Assembly: GCA_907163375.1 (NCBI GenBank)
Contig: CAJQUW010006308.1
Coordinates: 62,001-126,000, forward strand
DNA: 64,000 bases
From: Prostheceraeus crozeri
Lineage: Eukaryota > Platyhelminthes > Polycladida > Euryleptidae
Direction: 5' to 3'
Part shown: one piece after another, positions 34,954 through 44,567 of the stretch
Layout: each line of letters begins with the position of its first letter
Numbering within the stretch: position 1 is the first letter of the stretch
Notes under the pieces: model-generated
Database searches by the model: none
What the model was told of the DNA's origin: nothing
Seen by the model: only the letters and a program-made list of their open reading frames with translations
Position numbers and translations under genes: made by a program

Positions 34954-36475
34954 TCACTTTGTTTTCCGAAACACTAAAGTTACGAGGGATTTACTATAAT
35001 TGACATGGATGCACTCATGTAGACCATTTGTAATTTTGATAGAAATAGAGGGTATAGTCTGTTTGATAACAGGATGGTAGAAAATAGGTTGAAACATCTT
35101 CTCGACTATTCCACATAAAGCATCCTTATCATGAATGAAATCACGTAAAATGTGTTCTTTTTCCTCGCAAACAGAAATAGGTAGAATCAAATCACTTTGA
35201 ATGTAAAGGTGTTGTTCATGTTTATCAAGTGTCATTGGTGTTTCTATACCAATCGTATGCGCAGCAGTAAACATATTTTGTAGCATTGAAAAACCAAAGA
35301 GTTTTTTCAAATTTTTTACTCAATTCACATTGAATGTCATCACCCAGTTTCAGAACAACGCGTTGATTTTCAATTGAAAACGAAATGTGGTGTGTCTTTA
35401 CATCATATTTACTTTTCATCACATGCTTCAACTTCTGTTGTATATAAGGATTTACTACATGAATAAAGCTTTCAACTGTATGATATAGACGCAGCATTAT
35501 ATTGATAGCAACTTTAGATTCTTGATAAGACTGGTAAATTTTCTTGATGCGATCACCATAGATGTCCACCCACCATTCATCATTAACTGAATCAGCTTTA
35601 GTGTGATATTCATGAGAAGCATAAACCACACCGCTTCCAATAATAGGTGTATAATGTCTTACAAAATGACGCAAGGTTGGAGAGAAATAAACTATAAGTT
35701 TGTCATTATATTTCTGAATAACCAACTTATCTTTGTCCGCCATAATTTTCTCTCCATACTTCTTACCCACAGCCTCATTCCATCGTTTTACTAACTCAAT
35801 AAGTGATAAAGGTTGAACACCACGCTTTTTCAAAATGATGCGTTCTTCACATTCTACAACATCTTCACCAAATATTTTAAATTTGTAATGAAATTTGTTG
35901 ATTCGATTTGAATAAACTTTTTTAACATTTGCAGTAGCAATTGACGTTAGATGTAGTCCATGGCCAAAACCGAGATGTGGATAGAATTCATTATCCAACC
36001 TCAGTGTAAGACCTTTAGTAAAAGAATGAAAGCGAAGGAACTGTCTCCCACTCCAATGATAGATAGTAAACTCATAAAGTTTCTGATCCTTATTCTTCAT
36101 GATGGAAGTATTACTACCATTGAATGCCTTAATAATTTTCTCATTCCCAAGTGGACCATAATAATCTGATTTTATCTGAATCCATTCATAGTTCCACTTT
36201 CCATCTGACGTTAAATTGTATGGGAACTGGAATGCATTATTCATCGTTATTCCATCATGGGTGCGAGGAGTCAATATCATTTCTTCCAAATCATTCACAT
36301 TCTGAATATTGCCATCATAGCAAATGCTGGAAACACCTACTTCCCATTCACCTTCTAGATGTAGTAAGCGATTTAATTCTGCTCGAAAGTCTGATGGTTT
36401 ATTATTAGGAAATTTATTCATAGAAGCATTACTGGGTAAGTAAATTAGGAACGAATCTCTATTTTCACTTTCCAT
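34954..36475 (-). pseudogene. Polinton late protein A (large, virion-associated family), fossil
   Basis: A roughly 500-codon region. The N-terminus FLIYLPSNASMNKFPNNKPS followed by LEGEWEVGVSSI is a pattern I associate with repeated large proteins of invertebrate Polintons, sometimes proposed as virion surface or attachment proteins; function is unproven. ATG at 36475 is favoured because TATATATTTTT sits about 20 bp upstream on the minus strand. It is broken about once. Related to the next gene, which shares the motif GKWEVGV. Confidence 0.6.
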
Positions 36476-37328
36476 ACTAATCACATTGGAAAAATATATA
36501 AGCATACTTTTGCATTAACTCTTCATTCGGAAATGGAGTGTGATACTTGTTACAGCATCTTTATGAAAAGGAATCAACGCACCAGCATCGTCATAAATTG
36601 CAATATCAATTTGTGGGATGTAGTTTGATTTCAGCTTTGTATAATGCACTTTCTTGAAAGTATGCTCAGATAAAATACTACAGCTATTTTGGCTGGTATG
36701 GTATCATTGCTAGCAATGGAGCTTCAACATCTCCCACACGTACATCTTCACCAATATTGGAATATATCTGAAAATAGTTAATACGACGCGATAGTGACAT
36801 GTCTGCGCTAGCTTTGGTTACAGCACCACTTTTAAAGATATTTTGATCAAAACCCAAAATGTCCATTAGAGTTTTATCCATAATTAGTTCAATACCTTTT
36901 CCACTTATAGTGAGAGACAAAACACCTTCTTTTTCAGAAAATGAAATATGTTGGTCATTAATCACTTCATTTAAATAATCTACAACCAATTTAACTGAAG
37001 TAATAATGCGAGGCATCAACACTCTTGTTTCATGTAAGATACCACCTAAAGGCTCTACACACTCTGTATAAAGATACGGTCCATTCTGTATCAAATTGAT
37101 TTGACCTTTCACATGGTAAATGTTGCATATCAAATTTTCCATGAACAGCTGCAGAACGATGTCGTAAGAACTGATGAAAATCTTTTGAACAAACTAATAC
37201 TAGATCATCACCATTTAATTTACTTATTGCAATATGATTAGATGATTTGATATAAGTCAATGTTGCCACTTGTTTACCATCAACTCGAAGGAGATAATTA
37301 AATTTCTTCAATAATGTTTCAGGAGTCA

Positions 37329-40300
37329 CCCTGTGCAAACGGAAAGTCGGCCAAAGTCTGGGCCGAAGTCGGCAGACAATTTCGGCCCGAACGCGACGTG
37401 TCCGGACGCCCCTAAGTCGGCCCAGGCTTGGCTGGTCGACTTCGGCTCGTATTGTATTGACCGTATGTAGCGTGTTGATTTGTGGTGACCGAATCCAGTC
37501 CGCGAGATCTGCGTTGGCTTGCCTTTACCTAACCACATGTAATAAGCAATGACAACTATACTCAGATGATGAAACTTACCTAGATTGAGTCCACTGAAGG
37601 TCAATTTTGTAAACGTAGACATCGGGATTCAGGTTAATTGTACCTCAAACAAGTTTAAATCTTGAATACAATGGATAATAACAATCATATCCAGTGGTAT
37701 TCAAACTATCGTAGATGAGGTTCATTAGATCTGCTCCTAAATTTTGATGTCTGAAACCAACAAAAATACATGTACATTATAGGCGAATCAAGATAGTAAA
37801 ACGCAGGCAAACTGTGAACAGTGATGTAAAACATAAACCATGTAGAGCTCTATAACGACACATAATAGAGAAGTATATGACACAGAAGTGAGCATTACTT
37901 TATTGTAAGATGAAAGAAGGTGATAATTAATCTAAACTATTTTTATATTTTATCATTCCTATAATTTACAACAGCACGAGTTAATCGACAACACATTTTC
38001 CCAGGGTGGACAGCATGCCGTTAAAGCAGAAAGTCCGATGAATTTGATATTTAATTTAAAATGATTTCTCCTTTAGCTGAAATAAATAACAACGTACCGC
38101 AAAATTGTTTACTTACACATCCAAACCAACCATGTAGTGAAACATTCGAACCTGTGACTGATTTTCAAAGTTTGCGACTTGTTGCCAAACAGGTTTGAGA
38201 AGGGAAGAACGTGGTCCCGGCGGAAATTCACATTTCAGGGAGGCTCAAAAAGGCCAACAAAATAATACTTAAAACCGAGCTATTACTAATGCATATCCGC
38301 AGAAAATTCTCATTCCTGTAAATATTAGAAAAAAATTTTCAATCCCAATTCTCGACCTTATATTTTAAATAAAGCTTCTTGTAATGACACCCGACGTCCT
38401 GCATGCTGACTTGATCACGGGAATAACCCAATGCTGATAAAATCAAAACATCGGGAGGCAGTGACAAGAATAGCCTTTACAACATATTTACACATTACAA
38501 AATACTGTCGATCGCATCAGTCTGCAGCGAAATGCTTCAAGGATTAACAGCAGAAATGCATACTCAATACTGAAAAAACGAATCATTCGGAAGCAGTTAC
38601 AGAGAATCGCAAAAAATTACTTGTCACAGTCGGCAGACGATGAAACGTCAAGTGTCATTTCTGGAAGTTTTATTCAATATGTAAGGTCGTAAATTGGGAG
38701 TGAAATTCTGTTTTTTTTTCAACCAATGGCCAACCTCCCGTGAGACTATAAACTGAAACATTAGCATACACACGGAATTTAAATGGCATGAATAGTTACT
38801 GTGGTATGGCATAACTTTCTTCTTTTGATCATTTTTGTTTGCTTATAAGAATGCTTTCAATTGCCTTAACTCTTTTTCATGTAGTAGGCCTGATTAAACA
38901 ACCCACTGCCTAATTATGCTATATTGCCCGTAGGCCTGACAAAACGACAGACGGCTTGCTTGCAAACTACATTATCGAAAAGCATCAATCAGCGAATTGA
39001 ATTTTTTAAGATGGAGTTCAACGTATAGCAAAGTTCGTCAAGGTAACAAAGCTAAAAGAACAAGCTAATAACTAGTTAATCTTCAATAGGTGCAGAATAG
39101 GCTATGATTTAAAAGAAAATTTTAATCCTAAAATGTCTAAAAATTTTAAAAGTACTTACTAGAATGACAAACAACGCTTCTTCTCTCCTCATGTGTAATG
39201 AATTGGCGAGTAAGTCGTTCTGTTCAAAATTATGTTTATCACTTATATATTGAAAAGATCCTATTTAACAGTCTGCCCATTCAGATGATAAGAGGACAGG
39301 TCTGTTTCCAATCAAATTACCAGATCTAGCTAACACAGCGGGATTACGCTATTTAAAATCTACCAGGTGTGTAAGAGAATTAAGTTCCTTAAGCTAAAAC
39401 GTGAAATAGAATTCTACAAAATAAGGACATTCATATGTTTATTCACCACTCCTGTTTTTAGAAAATATGATTCAATAACAAGGATCGAACTTTCCATCTC
39501 CTATCAACGATCCTGATGAATTACGCGATTAATTCATTAATCAAATACATATTTTATTTTGTAACTTCAGGACGATTAGAATGGTTGGCTTAGAATCTGT
39601 TACTATACAAGTTACCTATTGATGCGGTTTTTTCACATGATTTACGAGTGCGATTTATTTGCTACTCACATGTCTCAATATTGTTGACGCACCATATACA
39701 CTCCATTTAGGTACTCATATATCCGCGGTGATAATCGTTAACAAAGGATGGCAACATACGCTCGTATATAATATCTTCAATGAATAGAGAAAACTGCACC
39801 GTCAGCTGTTCGACGAGTTGATTCACACCCACACACCGCATGAGGAATCCGTGAACTGACTGATAGACGTAGCGCGCGGCGAAGAAATGCATTGCAATGT
39901 TCTAATTGGGGAGGCTCGCCATCATGAACACATGATAATCCTCTTTTAGAATAGATCAGAAACATAAATTAGATAACTACAGTGGTCGGGAAGCATTAGA
40001 ATGAAGTCATGGTTTATAAATAATCATGAAAACTGACTATCGAACATACATACTCGTGAAACATCGGAAAATGATGGCATTTCTACCTGAGCGCCTTATA
40101 CGGACTTCTAAATATAGTACCCAATACAGGATTCCCGTCACAGTGCGATTAATTGCTATGTTTCGAAGTCAGCTACGTTTTTCGTGTTGCCGAAGTTCTG
40201 CCGAAAGTCGATTGACCGAATTATGACGCACTTGTGCCGACATTCATAAAAATGCGTGGTTATAAAAGCATTTCTATTTATTTCATATTAAAACATCTTT

Positions 40301-40437
40301 CGCAGTTCATATCATAACACAGATAATATAAATTACGACAGAAACTTCATTTGAATTGAAACTGCTCAAGATGGCCGAAGAGTCGCACTTTGTTGTTTTC
40401 GGCCCGGACACGGTCCGACATTTACGTTTGCACAGGG
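37329..40437. mobile_element. non-autonomous DNA transposon inside Polinton
   Basis: 3109 bp with 12-bp perfect terminal repeats (CCCTGTGCAAAC ... GTTTGCACAGGG) and CA on both outer sides (37327-37328, 40438-40439), perhaps a 2-bp target duplication. Subterminal regions on both sides are enriched in GGCCGAAG/TTCGGC words. The interior, AT-rich and about 2.7 kb long, shows no transposase. The superfamily is not identified. Confidence 0.7.
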
Positions 40438-40439
40438 CA

Positions 40440-40812
40440 TGTTTGTCTTTCTTGGCTTAATCACAATTTTCTTTACCAACGTCTTCTCATTTTTTGGAAT
40501 AAGATCTACATAACAAGCTTCCTCTCGATATATTAACTGTTTATGACCACTTGGGTGGTAATTAACGTTATAATTATCATAGCTTGTTAAAGCGCTAGCG
40601 AGGTAACCTAAATCATTTCTTAAACTTGGACTTAAACCAACAATCCAATCTTTCTCAACTACATGATGTACATAATTATGATCATCATTGTGCGGAGTAA
40701 ATTGGACAATATGTTAACACGCTTTATTCAGGAAATCATATATAAACTTTTTACATGATAAGAGAAAATTCTTTGACCACTGTGGAATGTATACTCGGCA
40801 GCCCTTTTCACA
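40440..40812 (-). other. middle of Polinton late protein B, decayed
   Basis: Remaining coding-derived sequence of late protein B between the inserted transposon and the readable N-terminus; too decayed to describe further. Confidence 0.4.
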
Positions 40813-41022
40813 TTAGTAAGCAGCTGTGCGTCTCATATTAATAGTCATCACCTCATGATCAAAAGTATAGACACAGTTGCTATGAACAAGTTGAGTGACA
40901 CCCACTTCCCACTTTCCATTTAGCTGTTGTGTATGATCAATGGGAGTAGAAAAGAGTGCGGCTCGATTACTAGCAAATCTATTTGCGGCCGCATTGCTAA
41001 GCAAAATATGATAAAACGACAT

Positions 41023-41057
41023 TTTTATATTGCTGATCTGCGGCTTTGCATAACATC
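41023..41057. promoter_or_regulatory. 35-bp divergent promoter
   Basis: Only 35 bp separate the ATG of late protein B (minus) from the ATG of the first PC4-like gene (plus). TTTTATATTG lies 28-35 bp before the plus-strand ATG, and its complement places TATAAAA directly before the minus ATG, so the site may serve the plus gene mainly. Confidence 0.45.
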
Positions 41058-41414
41058 ATGAAGACTTGGATTTTGGACTCTCTACAATATATCAGAGTTG
41101 ATCGTGATGGAAACGTACATTTCAAAAATTCTCATGGTCATACATCAAGAGGTATTACATTAACATGGCGACAATTTGTCAACCTCAATGATATCATGAG
41201 GGATTTGGAATATTTTGAAACATTAAGATTCATCTCCTTGGGTGATCAAGTTTGGCTTCAACGTTGCAACAATGAAATTCAAATCTGCCATTCTCATTCC
41301 GCAAACTGTTTCTCATTTCGCAAATACAATTGGGAGAAGTATAGAAGATACATACATCGCTCCATCATGACATTTATTCGTCGTGAGTTCATCGCCCTAC
41401 TATGCAAATCTTAA
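41058..41414 (+). CDS. Polinton PC4-like protein, copy 1 (tentative)
   Basis: 118 residues, intact, ATG at 41058. The pattern LDSLQYIRVDRDGNVHFKNS, then GITLTWRQFVNLNDIMRDLE, fits two beta strands followed by a helix beginning S/T-W-x-Q-F, like the beta-sheet plus helix of PC4/p15 transcriptional coactivators, which bind single-stranded DNA and help Pol II initiation. A second strand set (VWLQRCNNEIQICHSHS) and helix (NWEKYRRYIHRSIMTFIRRE) follow, suggesting two half-domains. The family call rests on pattern resemblance only. It sits directly before a paralogue and a TBP-like gene, which is functional context in its favour. Confidence 0.5.
   Translation: MKTWILDSLQYIRVDRDGNVHFKNSHGHTSRGITLTWRQFVNLNDIMRDLEYFETLRFISLGDQVWLQRCNNEIQICHSHSANCFSFRKYNWEKYRRYIHRSIMTFIRREFIALLCKS
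41337..41372 (+). promoter_or_regulatory. promoter of PC4-like copy 2, inside copy 1
   Basis: AAGTATAGAAGATACATACATCGCTC-type sequence closely matches the block ahead of the TBP-like gene (AAGTATAAAAGGAAGGTACA then TCGCTC at 41713-41736). The shared TATA-plus-ACATCGCTC block suggests a common promoter module, here overlapping the C-terminal codons of the upstream ORF. Confidence 0.5.
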
Positions 41415-41436
41415 TCAGACATGACTACCACGCACC

Positions 41437-41709
41437 ATGAGTTGGAAATTAGATTCCCTACAACGCATTGAAACAGATCATGATCGAAACGTCTATTTCA
41501 AAGATTCAACTGGAAATGTGAGAACAGAGTTTGCTTTATCTGATCGTCATTTTCAATGTCTACATCATATCATGAAGGATTTGAAATACTTCCATATGAA
41601 AAGATATTCACGTATTGGAAATCGCATATGGTTGCGCGTCAACAAACGGCGAATTCAACTCTATCATTCCCAACTCCATACTAACTTCACATTTCATCAA
41701 GGTAGTTAG
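41437..41709 (+). CDS. Polinton PC4-like protein, copy 2 (tentative)
   Basis: 90 residues, intact. SWKLDSLQRIETDHDRNVYF, then FALSDRHFQCLHHIMKDLKY, aligns with copy 1 across its first 80 residues (shared LDSLQ.I..D.D.NV.FK.S.G, IMKDL.YF, WL, IQ..HS). It is shorter, lacking the C-terminal helix. Start chosen at 41437, after a stop-rich gap of about 20 bp from copy 1. Tandem paralogues formed by local duplication. Confidence 0.5.
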   Translation: MSWKLDSLQRIETDHDRNVYFKDSTGNVRTEFALSDRHFQCLHHIMKDLKYFHMKRYSRIGNRIWLRVNKRRIQLYHSQLHTNFTFHQGS

Positions 41710-41714
41710 GAAAG

Positions 41715-41760
41715 TATAAAAGGAAGGTACATCGCTCAATTTACTCATTTTTTCATCATG
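41715..41760 (+). promoter_or_regulatory. TATA box of TBP-like gene
   Basis: TATAAAAG at 41715-41722, 36 bp before the ATG (41758), followed by the ACATCGCTC block shared with the upstream promoter. Confidence 0.65.
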
Positions 41761-42303
41761 AAGCGCCATCGCTACACCATCGTCAACATTCTCCGTCGCT
41801 TCAGACTCTGCACCAAAATCGATCTCACAACATTACACCAACACCTTCCAAACAGCAAGTATTACCCGGGCCGTCCTCAAATGTTAGTGGTGAAGAAGAA
41901 CAATTCACGGAATCTTCAACTCTTCCCAAATGGGACTGTACAGATTCTCGGCGCCCTTTCTCATTCATCGACGCAGTCAATGCGCTTAGAGCTACAGAGA
42001 CTACTACGTCGGATATGGAAGAGGGAGAGGTGTGTGATGTCGAATCTGACAGTGGACAATATGGTGATCTCTACTCAATTGAGTGAAAGTGTATCATTTT
42101 TGAAGATTCGTACCAGCAGTTACAATTTGTGTTATGAACCCGAACTTTTTCCTGCAGCTCTCATTAGTTGTTGGTTACCTGTGCATGTTGCAATCTTTCA
42201 TAATAGTAAAGTGATCATTACTGGACTAAAATCTCATGTGCAAGCAAATGTGATCCTAGACTATCTCATCGAGTATGTACGTACCCAGCGGATTGTAAAA
42301 TAA
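41758..42303 (+). CDS. TATA-binding-protein-like protein encoded in Polinton
   Basis: 181 residues, intact, the size of the TBP core. Repeat 1 (residues about 7-88): TIVNILRRFRLCTKIDLTTL, YYPGR, LQLFPNGTVQILGALS. Repeat 2 (about 94-178): LTVDNMVISTQLS, NLCYEPELFPA, VAIFHNSKVIITGLKS. These match the two direct repeats of eukaryotic TBP (IVNIVSTVNLGCKLDL; IQNMVGS; YEPELFPG; IFxSGKxVxTGAK). Phe56, Phe131 and Phe147 occupy positions where TBP inserts phenylalanines to kink TATA DNA. TBP nucleates Pol II preinitiation complexes; here it would be predicted to recognise the element's own TATA promoters. It lies between PC4-like genes and the protease, within the TIRs, so it belongs to the element. 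The function is inferred; the fold call is strong. Confidence 0.88.
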   Translation: MKRHRYTIVNILRRFRLCTKIDLTTLHQHLPNSKYYPGRPQMLVVKKNNSRNLQLFPNGTVQILGALSHSSTQSMRLELQRLLRRIWKRERCVMSNLTVDNMVISTQLSESVSFLKIRTSSYNLCYEPELFPAALISCWLPVHVAIFHNSKVIITGLKSHVQANVILDYLIEYVRTQRIVK

Positions 42304-42329
42304 AAAACAATTTTTCCAACATGATGTTT

Positions 42330-42791
42330 TTATTTCAAATCATAATAGAACTTACAAATCATTTTTTCATTAGATGATGGATTACATGAAAAGTTTTGAA
42401 TAACAGATACAAATCGAGATACATGTAAACGTTTTAAGATGAAGTAAAGTACAAAAGCACCACACGTTGATGAAAGTGGATGTTGTAGTATGCGTTCATT
42501 TCGCTGATATTGACGCGTATGTTTTCTCAACCACTGCTGTATTGGTATATTTGGAGGTTGAGCAAGAGAGTCAAATAGTTCACCACGTCGGTCTTCTCCA
42601 ATAAAGATCGCTTTCCAATGTTCACCGCCTAAATTCTGCGAATGAGTGTTTAGCACAATAAAGATGGGATAGTGATTTACTACAGGTGGTAAGGTATCGA
42701 GCGAATAGACATTATCGAAAGCTTTCAACGTCGCTTCATCTGCATTACGCTGTACTTTAGTTTTAATATCGTCAGCAGTCAACCAACTCAT
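42330..42791 (-). CDS. adenain-like cysteine protease (PRO)
   Basis: 153 residues, intact; the Polinton maturation protease of the adenovirus C48 family that cleaves capsid and core precursors. Catalytic His58 (GGEHWK), Asp74 (LFDSLA), an oxyanion-type Gln103 and nucleophile Cys110 (STCGAFVLYF) are all in place and spaced as in adenain. Its ATG overlaps the stop of the capsid gene (TAATG), so the two were probably expressed from linked late transcripts. It appears whole in this otherwise broken element. Confidence 0.9.
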   Translation of the reverse strand: MSWLTADDIKTKVQRNADEATLKAFDNVYSLDTLPPVVNHYPIFIVLNTHSQNLGGEHWKAIFIGEDRRGELFDSLAQPPNIPIQQWLRKHTRQYQRNERILQHPLSSTCGAFVLYFILKRLHVSRFVSVIQNFSCNPSSNEKMICKFYYDLK

Positions 42792-44068
42792 TAACGATTA
42801 TACTGAAGAATCACGTCACGATACTTTGTAATTTCAATATTTGAATCGAAGACTGCATAAATTAATACATTGGTCGTCTCAGGTAGTGTTCTTTTGAACG
42901 TCAAATCCAAACGAATATTATGAGGCACGTTCGCTTGACGATACGGTGCACTAATATCGCTGTCATCAGTCAAATCAAATGCATAAATAGTATATCCACT
43001 CTTAAACTCTTTCATAGTCAGTCCGTTGGTGTCATCCGTATTGTAAAAGCCAAAGACATCCATAAAATCAACATAACTGCGCATAAATTGATCCGAAGCA
43101 AAATCTGGTTTGTAGGGTGGACCAGGATGACTCACACCATTTACACGTAAAGCAATTTCACTTAACTGATTGTGTTTAAAATTGAAAGGATTCTTCTTTA
43201 TATTACCATTAAATGCATCATTTTCAACCATTGCCACCATGAGGAGCTTCGGTGCTTCCGATGGAAAGAGGCCATCTTTCATGAAACTCTTTTGATCTTT
43301 CGGAATTGTAAAGGTGAGAAGCTTTGTATGCTGAACGGGGTAAATGGCATTTTGGCGGTTAAGACCTTCAGCAAGTCCTCTAATAACACTTGGATTCGGT
43401 ACTACTCGACGAATGTAAACTGCAATATCTTCCACATGAATTCTGAAATTGTCAACTTTACCAAATGCATTCAGCGCAAATTCAGGCTTATTCAATGTCA
43501 GCTTGAGTTGCATGCTGGTATTACAGAGTAAAAACTTTGACTGTCTAAAGAAGTCTAAATTCAGCGGACCATATAGCTGACATACTTTACTATCTTTAAT
43601 CATAGCAGATCGCTTTACAAAGCCACTGTCTGTTTCAGCATCAAATTTTCCTGCTTCATCTCTGTACCATCCCATGGCTTCCATATGACTTTTTTGTGCT
43701 GCTGGATGAAACTGTGATACATGATTGAACTATGATTTATAGGGATTATCGCTTTGACCACCTTCTACCTGCTGCTCTCCAATCGTTAGAGAAACATCGC
43801 GAAGTAATGTAGTCAATGGTAAATTGTTCAGTCCAACTTTATGTGTATCGTCAATAGCAGTTCCATCTGCTTGCTGAATTCTAAACCTCAAATCAACCAT
43901 CGCATAACTCAAATCTATGTAGTCATCACTACCACCAGGAATAACAAATTCAATGGGGCCAGCATTCTCAGCTGTTCGAGGATGATAATCTACAATACTT
44001 GAACTAAGAATATCTGTCTGTATGGCTTGTTGATCAAACAAACAAAACCCGGAAGTTTTACACTCCAT
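42791..44068 (-). pseudogene. major capsid protein (double jelly-roll), fossil
   Basis: Minus-strand region just upstream of PRO in the usual Polinton late order. The N-terminal part (DILSSSIVDYHPRTAENAGP, FVIPGGSDDYIDLSYAMVDL) and C-terminal part (HPGPPYKPDF; LDLTFKRTLPETTNVLIYAV) are characteristic of Polinton/adintovirus major capsid proteins, which form hexons. Total length about 410 codons. It is broken about once; treated as a fossil. Confidence 0.85.
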
Positions 44069-44070
44069 GA

Positions 44071-44526
44071 TTAGAAGTTATGGCAGCGTCGTCGTTTAGC
44101 GCCTGATGAATGATTAGAGCCTCTGCGACGTTTGCGTGAATGCCTTTTGACTGAAGATCGCACCTTACCAGCTCCACGATGTTTCCTTCTTCCTTTATTC
44201 ATTCGTTTAGGCGATTTCTTTCTTTGAATAACACCAGCAAAGGTCTGCTTCAATGTTTTTAAACCGCGTTCCTTCCCACGATTCAACAAACTCCTCTTAA
44301 AACTTCTACCTCTGGAAAGATCACTAGCAACATCACCAGCAAAGCCAACGGCATTACTTAAAACATTTCTTTTTAAAGATCTTCCGACATTGGATATGAG
44401 AGGTGCTACAACAGATTTCAGTGCACCAAGTATGCTACCTCCACGTTGGCGGCGAGCGCCGATGTAAATTTGTCCTCCACCACTTACATAGGAGGGTCGT
44501 GAATAAAATGAGGCAGTTGGATTCAT
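44071..44526 (-). CDS. basic core/minor capsid protein (adenovirus pX/pVI-like)
   Basis: 151 residues. It opens with a Gly-rich segment (YVSGGGQIYIGARRQRGGS) and an amphipathic ILGALKSVVAPLISN stretch, then becomes extremely Lys/Arg-rich (RKKSPKRMNKGRRKHRGAGK and on). This composition and place, directly before the capsid gene, fit the Polinton minor capsid/core proteins that resemble adenovirus core peptides: a membrane-active or capsid-binding front and DNA-condensing tail. The RRQRGGS motif could be a protease-processing region, but this is not shown. The ORF looks whole. Confidence 0.7.
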   Translation of the reverse strand: MNPTASFYSRPSYVSGGGQIYIGARRQRGGSILGALKSVVAPLISNVGRSLKRNVLSNAVGFAGDVASDLSRGRSFKRSLLNRGKERGLKTLKQTFAGVIQRKKSPKRMNKGRRKHRGAGKVRSSVKRHSRKRRRGSNHSSGAKRRRCHNF

Positions 44527-44567
44527 AGCTCAAACCCTAAACATTGTTAGTTACAACTTTGCATGAA

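Larger units (their letters stand above)
36684..41022 (-). pseudogene. Polinton late protein B, split by a transposon, fossil
   Basis: A second member of the same late family. Its N-terminal part (SFYHILLSNAAANRFASNRA, then LNGKWEVGVTQLV) lies at the right and its C-terminal part (ISGKGIELIMDKTLMDILGF; GDVEAPLLAMIPYQPK) at the left, with the 37329-40437 DNA transposon in between. The gene is also broken in several other places. Paralogy with late protein A suggests an old duplication. Confidence 0.6.

Noticed and set aside
40370-40390. CAAGATGGCCGAAG as a YY1-type promoter site in the nested transposon
   Set aside because: The word fits YY1 loosely, but it also belongs to the repeated GGCCGAAG subterminal motif, which explains it better.
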